Notes: generated by a model from the sequence alone, not told the origin. Positions 27,326-37,485 are shown, counted from the stretch's first letter. The stretch: 64,000 bases of DNA from Agrobacterium rosae (GCF_002915175.1 NZ_NXEJ01000001.1:142143-206142), one strand, 5' to 3'. Translations and numbers: made by a program.

Positions 27326-28549
27326 ATGAGAAGAGTTGTAGTCACCGGCCTCGGTATTGTTTCTTCGATCGGCAACGACGCTGCAGAGGTTACGGCGTCC
27401 TTGAAAGATGCGAAGTCAGGGATTTCGTTCTCTCCGGATTTTGCGGAGCACGGCTTCAAATGCCAGGTGTGGGGCAAACCCTCGCTCGACCCGACCGATC
27501 TGGTAGACCGTCGCGCCATGCGCTTCCTCAGCCAGGGTGGTGCATGGAATCACGTTGCGATGAAGCAGGCGATTGCTGATTCCGGCCTGGAAGACAGCGA
27601 CATCGGTGGCAATGAGCGCACCGGTATCATCATGGGTTCGGGCGGTCCTTCCACCCGCACCATCGTTGAGGCATCGGACATTACGCTGAAGAACAACAGC
27701 CCCAAGCGCATCGGCCCATTTGCCGTGCCGAAGGCCATGTCGTCTACGGCATCCGCGACGCTTGCGACCTGGTTCAAGATCCACGGCGTCAACTACTCCA
27801 TCTCCTCGGCCTGCTCGACATCCGCGCACTGCATCGGCAATGCGGCTGAAATGATCCAGTGGGGCAAGCAGGACGTAATGTTTGCCGGCGGCCATGAAGA
27901 CCTCGATTGGTCCATGTCGAACCTGTTCGACGCCATGGGAGCGATGTCCTCTAAATATAACGAGACGCCAACCGTTGCGTCTCGCGCCTATGACGTCAAC
28001 CGTGACGGTTTCGTCATTGCGGGCGGTGCTGGCGTTTTGGTTCTGGAAGAGCTGGAACATGCCAAGGCGCGCGGTGCCAAAATCTACGCGGAAATCGTCG
28101 GTTACGGTGCAACATCCGACGGTTACGACATGGTCGCACCGTCAGGTGAGGGCGCCATCCGCTGCATGCGTCAGGCGCTGGCAACGGTGAAGGGTGAGGT
28201 TGACTATGTGAACACTCACGGTACATCGACACCCGTTGGCGACAGCAAGGAAATCGGCGCGATCCGCGAAGTGTTCGGCTCGAAAATTCCTCACATCCAG
28301 TCCACCAAGTCGCTGACCGGTCACTCCCTGGGTGCCGCAGGCGTTCAGGAATCGATCTACGGCCTGTTGATGATGCAGGAACGTTTCATCGGCGAGAGCG
28401 CGCATATCGAAACCCTCGATCCTGAATTCGAAGGCGTGAACATCGTTCGCAAGCGCATCGACGATGCGAAGATCGACACGGTTCTTTCCAATTCATTCGG
28501 GTTCGGCGGCACCAATGCCACGCTCGTCTTCCAGCGCTATAACGGATAA
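27326..28549 (+). CDS. fabB: Beta-ketoacyl-ACP synthase I
   Basis: A 407-residue thiolase-fold condensing enzyme that elongates the cis-unsaturated intermediate from FabA. Cys163 is in SACSTSAHC, and the two catalytic His residues are in [11 protein letters not shown] and TGHSLGAAG, giving the complete Cys-His-His triad. The ATG at 27326 follows an AAGG ribosome site. It lies 79 bases after fabA and six bases before fabI. Confidence 0.96.
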   Translation: MRRVVVTGLGIVSSIGNDAAEVTASLKDAKSGISFSPDFAEHGFKCQVWGKPSLDPTDLVDRRAMRFLSQGGAWNHVAMKQAIADSGLEDSDIGGNERTGIIMGSGGPSTRTIVEASDITLKNNSPKRIGPFAVPKAMSSTASATLATWFKIHGVNYSISSACSTSAHCIGNAAEMIQWGKQDVMFAGGHEDLDWSMSNLFDAMGAMSSKYNETPTVASRAYDVNRDGFVIAGGAGVLVLEELEHAKARGAKIYAEIVGYGATSDGYDMVAPSGEGAIRCMRQALATVKGEVDYVNTHGTSTPVGDSKEIGAIREVFGSKIPHIQSTKSLTGHSLGAAGVQESIYGLLMMQERFIGESAHIETLDPEFEGVNIVRKRIDDAKIDTVLSNSFGFGGTNATLVFQRYNG

Positions 28550-28555
28550 TTGCCC

Positions 28556-29362
28556 ATGAATGGCATCATGCAGGGAAAACGCGGCCTCATCATGGGTGTC
28601 GCCAACAATCACTCCATCGCCTGGGGCATATCCAAGGCGCTGGCCGCGCAGGGTGCAGAGCTTGCTTTCACCTATCAGGGCGAAGCTTTGGGCAAGCGCG
28701 TAAAGCCACTGGCGGCAGAACTTGGTTCCGACTTCATCGTACCCTGCGACGTGGAAGATATTGCCTCTGTGGATGCCTTGTTCGAGACGGTGCGCGAACG
28801 CTGGGGCTCTTTGGACTTCGTCGTTCACGCCATCGGCTTTTCCGACAAGAACGAGTTGAAGGGCCTTTACGCCGATACGACGCGGGCAAACTTCAGCCGT
28901 ACAATGGTCATTTCCTGTTTCTCATTCACGGAAATCGCCAAGCGGGCAGCAGTCCTGATGACCGATGGCGGCTCCATGTTGACGCTGACCTATAACGGTT
29001 CCCAGCGCGTCATCCCGAACTATAACGTCATGGGCGTTGCCAAGGCCGCGCTGGAAGCATCCGTGCGCTATCTCGCTGCGGACTACGGTCCAAAGGGCAT
29101 TCGCGTCAACGCGATCTCCGCTGGGCCTGTGCGGACCCTGGCAGGTGCCGGCATTTCGGACGCCCGCGCCATCTTCTCCTGGAACCAGAAGAATGCGCCA
29201 CTCCGCCGCACGCCTGACATAGAAGATATCGGCGGCTCTGCGCTCTACCTGCTGTCCAACCTGTCGCGTGGCGTGACCGGCGAATGTCACTATGTCGACG
29301 GCGGCTTCAACATTACGTCGATCCCAACACTGGAAGTGCTTTACAACGCTGACGGCGGTTAA
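28556..29362 (+). CDS. fabI: Enoyl-ACP reductase (NADH) FabI
   Basis: A 268-residue SDR-type enzyme that completes each fatty-acid elongation cycle. The nucleotide site IMGVANNHSIAWGI is near the N-terminus. The catalytic residues Tyr146, Tyr156 and Lys163 match the numbering of E. coli FabI, a triclosan target. The start is the ATG at 28556; a TTG at 28550 directly after the fabB stop is possible but less likely. A strong terminator follows. Confidence 0.95.
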   Translation: MNGIMQGKRGLIMGVANNHSIAWGISKALAAQGAELAFTYQGEALGKRVKPLAAELGSDFIVPCDVEDIASVDALFETVRERWGSLDFVVHAIGFSDKNELKGLYADTTRANFSRTMVISCFSFTEIAKRAAVLMTDGGSMLTLTYNGSQRVIPNYNVMGVAKAALEASVRYLAADYGPKGIRVNAISAGPVRTLAGAGISDARAIFSWNQKNAPLRRTPDIEDIGGSALYLLSNLSRGVTGECHYVDGGFNITSIPTLEVLYNADGG

Positions 29363-29384
29363 GGTCTCGATAATTCCAGACTTG

Positions 29385-29411
29385 AAAAAGCCCGGTCAAG
29401 CCGGGCTTTTT
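29385..29411. terminator. Bidirectional intrinsic terminator between fabI and amidohydrolase
   Basis: A perfect 11-base stem (29385-29395 with 29401-29411) with a five-base loop, an A-run on the left and a T-run on the right. It ends the fab operon and also the convergent amidohydrolase gene. Confidence 0.9.
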
Positions 29412-29421
29412 GCATATTCGC

Positions 29422-30288
29422 TTACGCGGGATCGAAGCCGAACAGTTCTTCAGGGTTTGTCACAAGTGCCTTTTTACGGGCCGCGTCGGACGGCAACCAT
29501 GACAGCACCGTATCCAGCAGGTCTGCATCATCTGGATAGTCTTCGGTTGTTTTCGCGTTGTTGTGCGGCCAGTTGGTGCCCCAGATAATGCGTTCCGGGG
29601 CATGGTCGGCTATGACGCGAGCGACGGCTGCGATATCTTCGAAATCTGGCCCACCTGAGCGACTCGATTCGTAGCAGCCAGCAAATTTAAACCAGCAATT
29701 GCCCTTGTCGATCAGCCGCTTCAAAGCCGCCACCTGCGGGCTGTCGGGTGTGACGCCAGCAAAAAACTTGCCGTGATGATCAAAAATCCAGCGGCTCTTG
29801 ATAGCGGTGAGCTTCTCCTCGTGGTCGAGAATATTGGAGCCATCGAACTGGACAGCAACGGACCAGCCGAGTTCCTGCGATATGCTGTCAACCTCTTCCA
29901 GATGGGTGAGATCGACGGCACCACCTGGTAGATCCATGATGCGTGCACCAACGACACCTGCTTCGACAAGTTCCTGCAACTCATCAAGCGGTGTTTCGCG
30001 CGTCACCACCGCGACACCCCTGGCGAGGCTGCCCATTTCCCGCAGGCAGGCGATCAGGTTTCCATTGTCACGCTGGTGGGCGTTTCCCTGGGTTATGACC
30101 ACACGCTCTATACCGATCCATTTCATCAGGCGGCGATACTCATCCGGCCCAGGTGTGCCCTCTGGCACTGGAGGCCCGCCCTCCTGACCGGGAAAGTCGG
30201 GCAGGTACATGTGCATCTGGGTGTCTATGGCACCTTTGGGCATGGGGATGCGAGGGGATTTACCCTCAAACGTTCTGATCAGTGTCAT
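29422..30288 (-). CDS. Amidohydrolase family 2 protein (LigI/TIM-barrel lactonase-like)
   Basis: A 288-residue metal-dependent TIM-barrel hydrolase of the COG3618 group, which contains 2-pyrone-4,6-dicarboxylate lactonase, D-galactarolactone isomerase and related lactonases. The first-strand motif is DTQMHMYLP rather than HxH with a preceding His, and later FDHHGK and IIWGTNWPHNN supply further barrel residues with the conserved Asp/Asn position shifted. A GGAGGAG ribosome site precedes the ATG. It follows the GntR regulator gene by 36 bases in the same direction, so it is probably that regulator's target. The substrate is not known. Confidence 0.8.
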   Translation of the reverse strand: MTLIRTFEGKSPRIPMPKGAIDTQMHMYLPDFPGQEGGPPVPEGTPGPDEYRRLMKWIGIERVVITQGNAHQRDNGNLIACLREMGSLARGVAVVTRETPLDELQELVEAGVVGARIMDLPGGAVDLTHLEEVDSISQELGWSVAVQFDGSNILDHEEKLTAIKSRWIFDHHGKFFAGVTPDSPQVAALKRLIDKGNCWFKFAGCYESSRSGGPDFEDIAAVARVIADHAPERIIWGTNWPHNNAKTTEDYPDDADLLDTVLSWLPSDAARKKALVTNPEELFGFDPA

Positions 30289-30324
30289 GAAACTCCTCCG
30301 GGCATTTGCCCTTAAGTCCGGTAT

Positions 30325-31080
30325 TCAGCCTTGTCGCAACATGGCGCGGTAGCGTTGCTGGCTGCCTTTCAGGTGTTTGCGCATGGCATCGCGGGCAGCA
30401 ACGGCATCGCCGTCTGAAATGGCATGGACGATCACATCGTGCTCATCCTGAAGCTGCTGCAGATAGGATGCAGCCGTCTGTTCGGATTGTGACGACCTTA
30501 ATGCCGCGCGCGGTATGATGTTCTGGCCCATGACTTCCAAAAACTCGCGAAAGCGCGGATTGTTGGTCGCATCGGCAATGGCGAGGTGGAGCTTGAAATC
30601 TGCTTCCGCCGTCGGCTCTGCCTTGTCTATGCAGTCCTGAACGGCGGATAGACAGCGGATGATCGCTTCTTCCTGTGCGGGTGATCGGCGAACCGCAGCA
30701 AGCTCTGCCGCTTCGGTTTCCACGGCGGCACGCAACTCCAGAAGCTCGATAATCGACGAGATGCGGTCGTGGTCCACATCCTGAAACGGCTGCGGTTGCT
30801 GTGTCGGCAGGGTCAGCACGAAAATGCCCGCGCCATGGCGGGCTTCCACTAGTTTATCGGCGCGTAGTGCTGCGACAGCTTCACGCACCACGGTGCGACT
30901 GACCTTGTAGAGTTCAGTCAGACCCGCTTCACTCGGCAACTTGTCGCCGGGCTTGTATTGCCCGGACAGAATCGACTGCCGCAATGCATCCGCCGTTTGG
31001 CTGACGAGGGAGCCACCGGAGCGCCCGATAGCGGAATGTTCTTTCGGGCCGCTCTCGACGGTTTCACTGAAGCTGGTCAA
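30325..31080 (-). CDS. GntR-family (FadR/FCD) transcriptional regulator
   Basis: A 251-residue regulator with an N-terminal GntR winged helix (residues about 22-90, including YKPGDKLPSEAGL and VSRTVVREAVAALRADKLV) and a C-terminal FCD ligand domain whose metal-binding Asp/His residues are in ADFKLHLAIADAT and DEHDVIVHAI. I chose a TTG start at 31080 because a GGAG ribosome site lies eight bases upstream; the frame is open further but without family similarity. It probably controls the adjacent amidohydrolase gene and itself in response to a small carboxylate or lactone. Confidence 0.88.
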   Translation of the reverse strand: MTSFSETVESGPKEHSAIGRSGGSLVSQTADALRQSILSGQYKPGDKLPSEAGLTELYKVSRTVVREAVAALRADKLVEARHGAGIFVLTLPTQQPQPFQDVDHDRISSIIELLELRAAVETEAAELAAVRRSPAQEEAIIRCLSAVQDCIDKAEPTAEADFKLHLAIADATNNPRFREFLEVMGQNIIPRAALRSSQSEQTAASYLQQLQDEHDVIVHAISDGDAVAARDAMRKHLKGSQQRYRAMLRQG

Positions 31081-31146
31081 ATGTTCACTCCGGGCAAAAT
31101 GGAGACACAAGCCGGCATGCGTCTCCGTTAAAAAAACAAGTGTCGA

Positions 31147-31175
31147 AATATCCCGCAATTGCAGGAGATTGGCAA
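31147..31175 (-). promoter_or_regulatory. Predicted promoter of the gntR-amidohydrolase pair
   Basis: On the minus strand TTGCCA (31170-31175) and GATATT (31147-31152) are separated by 17 bases, about 67 bases before the TTG start. The spacer contains the palindrome GCAATTGC, a possible operator half. Weak prediction based on spacing and sequence. Confidence 0.35.
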
Positions 31176-31350
31176 TATTTATATTATTTCTGTGGCCATT
31201 GATATGATCTCCGATGCTCATATTCCGCGGCTATGTCTGGAAAATCGTCTCATTAGGGGAAATGCGAGGATTTCAAGCAAGGGAATATAAAGGAAGCGGC
31301 CATATGGTTCTATCTTATAAAAGCTTTCGGGCCAGACATGCTTGCTCATC

Positions 31351-31953
31351 ATGAAGATAAAAAGCTCTATGCGATCACTGTTGTCAAAAACAAATCCGGC
31401 CGCCCGATTTATTCGTTCCCGTGATGGGTCGGCAGCGATCGAGTTCGCGATTCTGGCCATACCTTATTTTCTGATCGTGTTTGCGATCATCGAAACCTTT
31501 CTGGCCTTGGTCGGCGAGCAACTGGTGACGAATGCGACAGACACCATGGCGCGCAAGCTGCGGACAGGGCAGATAGCCAGTACCATCACAAAAGAAGAAT
31601 TCCGAAAGCAGTTCTGCGCGGAGGTATCGATCCTCATTACCTGCTCGGAGGACGAGATCAAGACGCCGCAGAAACTCTATGTTGATCTGAGGCGTTTCAA
31701 CACCTTTGCCGATATTCCGAAAACCATTCCGTTGACGCTGAACGGTCAATATTACGATCTTGATGATTCGACGTTCGGGTTCACGCCTGGCGGTCCCTCA
31801 TCCATCAACATGCTGCGCGTCTATTATCGCTGGCAGGTGATTACCGATCTTGTCAGGCCTTATCTCACAAAAATCCGCCCCAAGGATGGCTCAATGCCAT
31901 CTCATTTTCTGATTGTCGCAACGGACGCTTTCCGCAATGAAGCCTATCAATGA
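31351..31953 (+). CDS. TadE/TadG-like pseudopilin protein
   Basis: A 200-residue protein with a short basic N-terminus, then RDGSAAIEFAILAIPYFLIVF: the Gly-Ser/Ala junction followed by Glu at +5 is the type IV prepilin-like processing and assembly site of TadE proteins. One hydrophobic helix is followed by a 150-residue periplasmic domain with two Cys. Minor pseudopilins of this type work with Tad pilus machinery, which is encoded 22 kb away (53.7-63.6 kb). It overlaps the next, similar gene by 17 bases. The start could also be the ATG at 31369. Confidence 0.78.
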   Translation: MKIKSSMRSLLSKTNPAARFIRSRDGSAAIEFAILAIPYFLIVFAIIETFLALVGEQLVTNATDTMARKLRTGQIASTITKEEFRKQFCAEVSILITCSEDEIKTPQKLYVDLRRFNTFADIPKTIPLTLNGQYYDLDDSTFGFTPGGPSSINMLRVYYRWQVITDLVRPYLTKIRPKDGSMPSHFLIVATDAFRNEAYQ

Positions 31954-32545
31954 TCGCGCCCAGACCATGAGAAAAATTAAGCGAGCCCTGCGCACTCTTG
32001 GCGGAACGTTCAATCGTCTGAAAGGTGACCGTCGAGGCGTAGGCGCTGTAGAATTTGCCATTATTTTCCCGATCCTGCTGTCGCTGTACATCACAGCATT
32101 CGAGCTTACGATCGGTTTCAGCGTCTATAAACGTGCGACGCGTGCAGCGGGCGCAATCGCGGATTTGACGTCACAGCCGCAGACCGTCAACAAAGCCTAT
32201 CTCAACACCATGAAGGACGTGGCTGCGGCTATTTTCGTGCCGTACGGAACAACTGGCCTTACCTTGAAGATCAGTGGGATACAGGTTGATGCCAACAAGG
32301 TCGCCAAGATCAGCTGGTCATGGGATCAGGACAATAAGCAGCCGTATCCCGTTAATTCGATCGTGAAGATTCCCGACAATCTGAAGCAGGCCAATGCGTT
32401 TCTGGTTCATGCGGAGCTGACGATCCCTCACACGCTTCTGATGTTCATGTCGAGCTTGTCGTCAAAGATAACGCCGATCACCATTGGCCGGGATTATTAT
32501 TTCGCCAAGCGCGAAGCAGACCCGATTACCTGCTCGGATTGCTGA
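31937..32545 (+). CDS. TadE/TadG-like pseudopilin protein
   Basis: A 202-residue protein with a basic N-terminal stretch, then GDRRGVGAVEFAIIFPILLSL, a pseudopilin-like G-A-V-E-F junction and hydrophobic helix, and a periplasmic domain ending in a Cys pair (ITCSDC). It is similar in plan to the gene it overlaps, suggesting a heterodimer such as TadE-TadF. Start choice is uncertain: ATG 31937 (overlapping) or ATG 31967. A strong terminator follows, so the two genes form a bicistron apart from the main pilus locus. Confidence 0.78.
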   Translation: MKPINDRAQTMRKIKRALRTLGGTFNRLKGDRRGVGAVEFAIIFPILLSLYITAFELTIGFSVYKRATRAAGAIADLTSQPQTVNKAYLNTMKDVAAAIFVPYGTTGLTLKISGIQVDANKVAKISWSWDQDNKQPYPVNSIVKIPDNLKQANAFLVHAELTIPHTLLMFMSSLSSKITPITIGRDYYFAKREADPITCSDC

Positions 32546-32564
32546 CGCTGATTGACAACAAAAA

Positions 32565-32598
32565 AGCGGCGCAGAATCGAATGTGATTCTGCGCCGCT
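32565..32598. terminator. Intrinsic terminator between convergent genes
   Basis: A perfect 14-base stem (32565-32578 with 32585-32598) and six-base loop, flanked by AACAAAAA on the left and GTTGTTT on the right. It serves the pseudopilin pair and the convergent MFS gene. Confidence 0.85.
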
Positions 32599-32614
32599 GT
32601 TGTTTCAATTCATC

Positions 32615-33937
32615 TTATTCGGCAGGCATATCCAGCGTACGGCTGAAATACAGTGCGACAAGCGTGCAGACTGCACCGGACAGAAGATAAATTCCGACCG
32701 CGAACAATCCGAATTTAGACGAGAAGCCGAGCGCCACCAGAGGAGCAAATCCAGCGCCAATCAGCCAGGAAATGTCTGACGTGAGCGACGCTCCGGTATA
32801 GCGATATTCGCGGCTGAAACGCGATGCCAGTGCTCCACCGGATTGGCCGAAGGATAAGCCCAGCAGAGCAAAACCAATCAACACGAACAGGTAGCGACCA
32901 ATATCGCCCGAGGACAGGAGAACCGGCGCGATGAAGCTGAAAACCGCAATCATTGCGGCCGCAGCGCCCAACAGCTTGCGACGGCCGAACTTGTCGGAGA
33001 GAACGCCTGAAACGACGATCATACCGCCTGCGATGATGGCGCTGACGAATTGAACGAACAGGAAGTCCGAAACTTTCTGGTCGGTGTTGAGCGACACCCA
33101 GCTGAGCGGAAAAACCGTAACGAGGTGAAACAGGGCGAAGCTTGCCAATGGCACGAAAGCACCCGTCAGCACCACCCGCGATTGCTTGCGCAGCATTTCA
33201 AACATCGGCTTCGGCTCGAGTTCATGCTGTTGCAGCATCGTCTGGAATTCTGGCGTCATAATCATCCGCAGCCGCGCAAACAGAGCCAGAACATTAAGCG
33301 CCAGTGCAACGAAGAACGGGAAGCGCCAGCCCCAAGCCAGAAATTCCGGGTTCGACAGCTGTGTCGTGAAGATAATGAAGAACGCGCTCGCAAGACCAAA
33401 GCCCATGGCAGCACCCAGCTGCGGCATCATGGCGTACCAGCCGCGCTGCTTTTCAGGCGCGTTCATGGCAAGCAGCGAGACAAGTCCATCCCAGGCACCG
33501 CCAAGGCCAATACCCTGACCGATGCGGAAGACGGCGAGAAGGATGGGCGCAATCATTCCAGCTTCGGCGTAGGATGGTAGAAAGCTGATCGCCATGGTGG
33601 AGCCACAGAGCGTGAACAAAGCGGTCGCTAATTTGACAGCACGGCCGAATCTACGGTCGATCTGCAGAAACAAAAGGGAGCCGATCGGTCTCGCGATGAA
33701 AGCCAGCGAAAATACGGCGAAGGAATAGAGCGTCGCGGTAAGAGGATCAACGAAGGAGAAAAAGACGTGAGGGAAAACCAGCGCGGATGCGATGGCATAG
33801 ACGAAGAAGTCGAAGAACTCCGTCATTCTGGCCAGAATGACCGCAATCGTGATGCGGTCTGGATCGACAGCTACCGGTGCCGGAGATTGACCGGTTGGTC
33901 CTTTGTGTTGCGGAAAAGCCGTGTCGGTATAACTCAT
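32615..33937 (-). CDS. MFS transporter (metabolite:H+ symporter type)
   Basis: A 440-residue permease with twelve hydrophobic segments. The segment after helix 4, GGAWDGLVSLLAMNAPEKQRG, followed by MMPQLGAAMGFGLAS, is typical of the MHS subfamily (ShiA, ProP, KgtP), which carries organic acids, shikimate or osmolytes. A GGAGGGAA ribosome site precedes the ATG at 33937; the longer frame is not supported. The substrate is unknown. It is a single gene divergent from cyoA. Confidence 0.88.
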   Translation of the reverse strand: MSYTDTAFPQHKGPTGQSPAPVAVDPDRITIAVILARMTEFFDFFVYAIASALVFPHVFFSFVDPLTATLYSFAVFSLAFIARPIGSLLFLQIDRRFGRAVKLATALFTLCGSTMAISFLPSYAEAGMIAPILLAVFRIGQGIGLGGAWDGLVSLLAMNAPEKQRGWYAMMPQLGAAMGFGLASAFFIIFTTQLSNPEFLAWGWRFPFFVALALNVLALFARLRMIMTPEFQTMLQQHELEPKPMFEMLRKQSRVVLTGAFVPLASFALFHLVTVFPLSWVSLNTDQKVSDFLFVQFVSAIIAGGMIVVSGVLSDKFGRRKLLGAAAAMIAVFSFIAPVLLSSGDIGRYLFVLIGFALLGLSFGQSGGALASRFSREYRYTGASLTSDISWLIGAGFAPLVALGFSSKFGLFAVGIYLLSGAVCTLVALYFSRTLDMPAE

Positions 33938-34253
33938 AAAATTCCCTCCTGCGTAGGGCAGAGCCCTCATCCATAACGCACCCGCCTCCTCTTGCGTTGC
34001 GTCATATGCGGCGGATTGTCACACAGGGGTTTGAGCCCGTCAATTACAGAATGTGCGTAGGGGCTTGCCCAGACCGTATCGTGTGAGATAATGGGGCGCA
34101 CCCATCCTTTCGGTTCCAAATCCGATTGCCGCAATGATCGCGGTTTAAAGTTTATGCTGCACCGCGACAAACTACCTCATGTCCTTTATGACGTTTGACA
34201 ATTATACGCGACATTACCAAAAACAGTACGAGTACCAGAACGTGCGCACGCTC
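33938..34253. other. MFS-cyoA divergent intergenic region
   Basis: 316 bases with no convincing gene. Both promoters should lie here, but I find no pair of hexamers I would defend. An interrupted inverted repeat CGCGGT/ACCGCG (34139-34144 and 34161-34166) about 90 bases before cyoA is the only notable symmetric element. The base composition near 34170-34230 is AT-rich, as expected for a promoter. Confidence 0.4.
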
Positions 34254-35342
34254 ATGAAAATTCCATCTGCCCTGTTGGCCATCTCGTCGCTTCTGCTTTT
34301 GAGCGGCTGCAATCTCGTTGTGATGAATCCCGCGGGTGACATTGCTGTCCAGCAGCGAGACCTCATCATCACCTCCACGGTGCTGATGCTCCTCATCATC
34401 GTTCCGGTTCTTGCTCTTACGCTCTTCTTTGCGTGGAAGTACCGTGCGTCCGCCAAGGCGGAGGATTATGATCCGGAGTGGCACCACTCCACGCGTCTTG
34501 AAATGGTGATCTGGTCGGCCCCGGTCGCCATCATCCTCATGCTCGGCACGGTAACCTGGATTGCGACGCACCGTCTCGATCCTTACCGGCCAATTGAGCG
34601 TATCGATGAAAACCGTCAGGTGACGGTCGACATGAAGCCGATCACGGTCGAAGTTGTCGCCATGGACTGGAAGTGGCTGTTCTTCTACCCGGAACTCGGC
34701 ATCGGCAGCGTCAATGAATTCGCAGCGCCCGTCGATGTGCCGATCAATTTCAAGATCACCGGTACCACGGCCATGAACTCGTTCTTCGTTCCTGCGCTGG
34801 CCGGTCAGATTTACGCCATGGGCGGCATGCAGACCAAGCTTCACGCTGTGATCAACAAGCCGGGCGTCTATGATGGCTTCTCGGCCAACTTCTCCGGCCC
34901 TGGCTTCTCGCATATGCGCTTCAAGTTTCATGGTCTGAGCCAGGAAGGCTTCGACCAGTGGGTTGCCAAGGCCAAGGATGGCGGCAAGGGCTTCGGCCGC
35001 ATGGAATATCTCGAATTCGCCAAGCCGAGCGAACGCGAGCCCGTGCAGTATTTCGCCAATGTCGATCCGCAACTTTACGATGCCATTCTCAACCGTTGTG
35101 TGGAGCCCAACAAGCTCTGCATGCGCGACATGATGCACATCGACGCCAATGGCGGCGGCGGCAAGGAAGGCATCGATATCGCCAAGGCACTGAACTCCGT
35201 GGTCTGCACACCGCTTTCGCCCTATGGCATGGCGTCGGGTCCGCAGTCCGTGCCAGCAGCCATCGAAGGTCAGACATTCCAGCCTGCGGCTCTCCCAGAT
35301 ACGAAGGCGCAACTGCCATCGGCAGGCAAGAGCGCGGGCTGA
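34254..35342 (+). CDS. cyoA: Cytochrome bo3 ubiquinol oxidase subunit II
   Basis: A 362-residue lipoprotein: the signal ends with LLLSGC, giving Cys at residue 18. Two membrane helices follow, then a cupredoxin-like periplasmic domain. The CuA ligands of cytochrome c oxidases (CxExC and His) are absent in the region MNSFFVPALAGQIY to HGLSQ, so electrons come from quinol, not cytochrome c. The start at 34254 fits the lipoprotein signal. It heads cyoABCD. The final 60 residues are a Pro/Ala/Gln-rich tail. Confidence 0.95.
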   Translation: MKIPSALLAISSLLLLSGCNLVVMNPAGDIAVQQRDLIITSTVLMLLIIVPVLALTLFFAWKYRASAKAEDYDPEWHHSTRLEMVIWSAPVAIILMLGTVTWIATHRLDPYRPIERIDENRQVTVDMKPITVEVVAMDWKWLFFYPELGIGSVNEFAAPVDVPINFKITGTTAMNSFFVPALAGQIYAMGGMQTKLHAVINKPGVYDGFSANFSGPGFSHMRFKFHGLSQEGFDQWVAKAKDGGKGFGRMEYLEFAKPSEREPVQYFANVDPQLYDAILNRCVEPNKLCMRDMMHIDANGGGGKEGIDIAKALNSVVCTPLSPYGMASGPQSVPAAIEGQTFQPAALPDTKAQLPSAGKSAG

Positions 35343-35477
35343 ACAGAGTGATTATGCGGCGCTTCGTTCGCGCTGCTCTGAGCGCATCGGTCTTTTCGGT
35401 GCGTAGATTCAATGACGTGGGAATGTTCGGTTCGTCCCGGTGGACGAGCGGCACTCCGAAAATCGCAAGAGGCTAAA

Positions 35478-37481
35478 ATGGTCGTCAATACCGATCAAAC
35501 GTCGTTCCTTTTCGGGAAACTGACGTGGGAATCCATCCCCATCCATGAGCCCATTCTGATCGTGACCTTCGCGGTTGTGGCGCTTGGCGGCGCAGCCGTG
35601 CTTGGCGCGCTGACCTACTTCCGGCTCTGGGGATATCTCTGGAAGGAATGGTTCACCAGTATCGATCACAAGAAGATCGGTATCATGTACATCATTCTGG
35701 CTCTCATCATGCTGCTGCGTGGGTTTGCCGACGCCATCATGATGCGCCTCCAGCAGGCCATTGCCTCGGGCGGTTCTGAAGGTTATCTGAACCCCCACCA
35801 TTATGACCAGATTTTCACTGCCCACGGCGTGATCATGATCTTCTTCATGGCAATGCCGATGATCACTGGTTTGATGAACTACATCATTCCATTGCAGATC
35901 GGTGCGCGTGACGTCTCGTTCCCGTTCCTCAACAATTTCTCGTTCTGGATGACGACGGCCGGTGCCATCATCACCATGATCTCGCTGTTCATCGGTGAAT
36001 ACGCGCAGACGGGCTGGCTGGCTTATCCGCCGCTGTCAGGCATTCAGGGAAGCCCGAGCGTCGGCGTCGACTATTATATCTGGGGTCTACAGATCGCCGG
36101 TGTCGGAACCACGCTCTCGGGTATCAACCTGATCGTGACCATCATCAAGATGCGCGCTCCTGGCATGACATTGATGCGCCTGCCGATCTTCGTCTGGACG
36201 TCGCTGTGTTCCAACATCCTGATCGTGGCCTCGTTCCCGATCCTGACTGGTACGCTCGCACTTCTTACGCTTGACCGTTACGTTGGTACCAACTTCTTCA
36301 CCAACGATCTCGGCGGCAACCCGATGATGTATGTCAACCTCATCTGGATCTGGGGTCACCCGGAAGTCTACATTCTCGTGCTGCCAGCCTTCGGCATCTT
36401 CTCCGAGATCGTATCGACCTTCTCGAACAAGCGCCTCTTCGGTTATGCTTCGATGGTCTATGCGACGGTGGTTATCACCATTCTCGCTTACGTCGTCTGG
36501 CTGCACCACTTCTTCACCATGGGTTCGGGTGCCAGCGTCAATGCCTTCTTCGGTATAACGACCATGATCATCTCGATCCCGACGGGTGCGAAGATATTCA
36601 ACTGGCTGTTCACCATGTACAAGGGCCGCATCACCTTCGATGTGCCCATGTTGTGGGCCATGGGCTTCATGATCACCTTCGTCATCGGCGGCATGACGGG
36701 CGTTCTGCTCGCTGTTCCCCCGGCTGACTTCGTGCTGCACAACTCGCTGTTCCTGATCGCTCACTTCCACAACACGATTATCGGCGGCGTGGTATTCGGT
36801 GTTCTGGCTGGTATCTCTTACTGGTTCCCGAAGGCCTTTGGTTACCGTCTCGACCCATTTTGGGGTAAGATGTCCTTCTGGTTCTGGTTCGTTGGCTTCT
36901 ACTTCGCCTTCATGCCGCTTTACGTGCTCGGCCTGATGGGGATTACGCGTCGTCTCAGCCAGTTCGAGGACACGTCGCTTCAGATATGGTTCATCATCGC
37001 GGCCTTCGGTGCATTCCTTATCGCCCTCGGTATTGCATCCTTCGTCATCCAGCTCATCGTCAGCTTCCTGCGACGCGAACAGCTGCGTGATGTGACCGGC
37101 GATCCCTATGGCGGTCGTACGCTGGAATGGTCCACGTCTTCGCCTCCTCCTGCCTACAACTTCGCTTTCACGCCGGTCGTGCATGAAATCGATGCCTGGG
37201 CGCATATGAAGAAGCACAATGCAGAACGTCCGGTCGATGGCTTCATCCCCATCCACATGCCGAAGAACACCGGTACGGGCGTTATCATCAGCGCAATCAG
37301 CGTCGTCCTCGGTTTCGCACTGGTGTGGCACATCTGGTGGCTGGCAATCGTCTCATTGGTTGCGATTATTGCGGTCTCCATTGCCCACACCTTCAACTAC
37401 AATCGCGACTATTACATCCCGGTATCGGATGTGACGGAAGTCGAAGCAGAACGTACGAAGCTGCTGGCAACTCAGGCGTAA
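35478..37481 (+). CDS. cyoB: Cytochrome bo3 ubiquinol oxidase subunit I
   Basis: A 667-residue haem-copper oxidase subunit with about 15 membrane spans. The CuB/Tyr motif [16 protein letters not shown], the CuB His pair in LHHFFTMG, and haem ligands in [10 protein letters not shown] are present, and the D-channel Asp region ([13 protein letters not shown] [10 protein letters not shown]) is intact. It reduces O2 at the binuclear centre and pumps protons. An AAGAGG ribosome site precedes the ATG at 35478. The gap of 135 bases to cyoA is unusually long for this operon. Confidence 0.97.
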   Translation: MVVNTDQTSFLFGKLTWESIPIHEPILIVTFAVVALGGAAVLGALTYFRLWGYLWKEWFTSIDHKKIGIMYIILALIMLLRGFADAIMMRLQQAIASGGSEGYLNPHHYDQIFTAHGVIMIFFMAMPMITGLMNYIIPLQIGARDVSFPFLNNFSFWMTTAGAIITMISLFIGEYAQTGWLAYPPLSGIQGSPSVGVDYYIWGLQIAGVGTTLSGINLIVTIIKMRAPGMTLMRLPIFVWTSLCSNILIVASFPILTGTLALLTLDRYVGTNFFTNDLGGNPMMYVNLIWIWGHPEVYILVLPAFGIFSEIVSTFSNKRLFGYASMVYATVVITILAYVVWLHHFFTMGSGASVNAFFGITTMIISIPTGAKIFNWLFTMYKGRITFDVPMLWAMGFMITFVIGGMTGVLLAVPPADFVLHNSLFLIAHFHNTIIGGVVFGVLAGISYWFPKAFGYRLDPFWGKMSFWFWFVGFYFAFMPLYVLGLMGITRRLSQFEDTSLQIWFIIAAFGAFLIALGIASFVIQLIVSFLRREQLRDVTGDPYGGRTLEWSTSSPPPAYNFAFTPVVHEIDAWAHMKKHNAERPVDGFIPIHMPKNTGTGVIISAISVVLGFALVWHIWWLAIVSLVAIIAVSIAHTFNYNRDYYIPVSDVTEVEAERTKLLATQA

Positions 37482-37485
37482 CAGA

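Noticed and set aside
36087..37331. A 414-codon open frame opposite cyoB
   Set aside because: cyoB is unmistakable; the antisense product is a highly charged low-similarity shadow rich in Asp, Glu, Arg and His.
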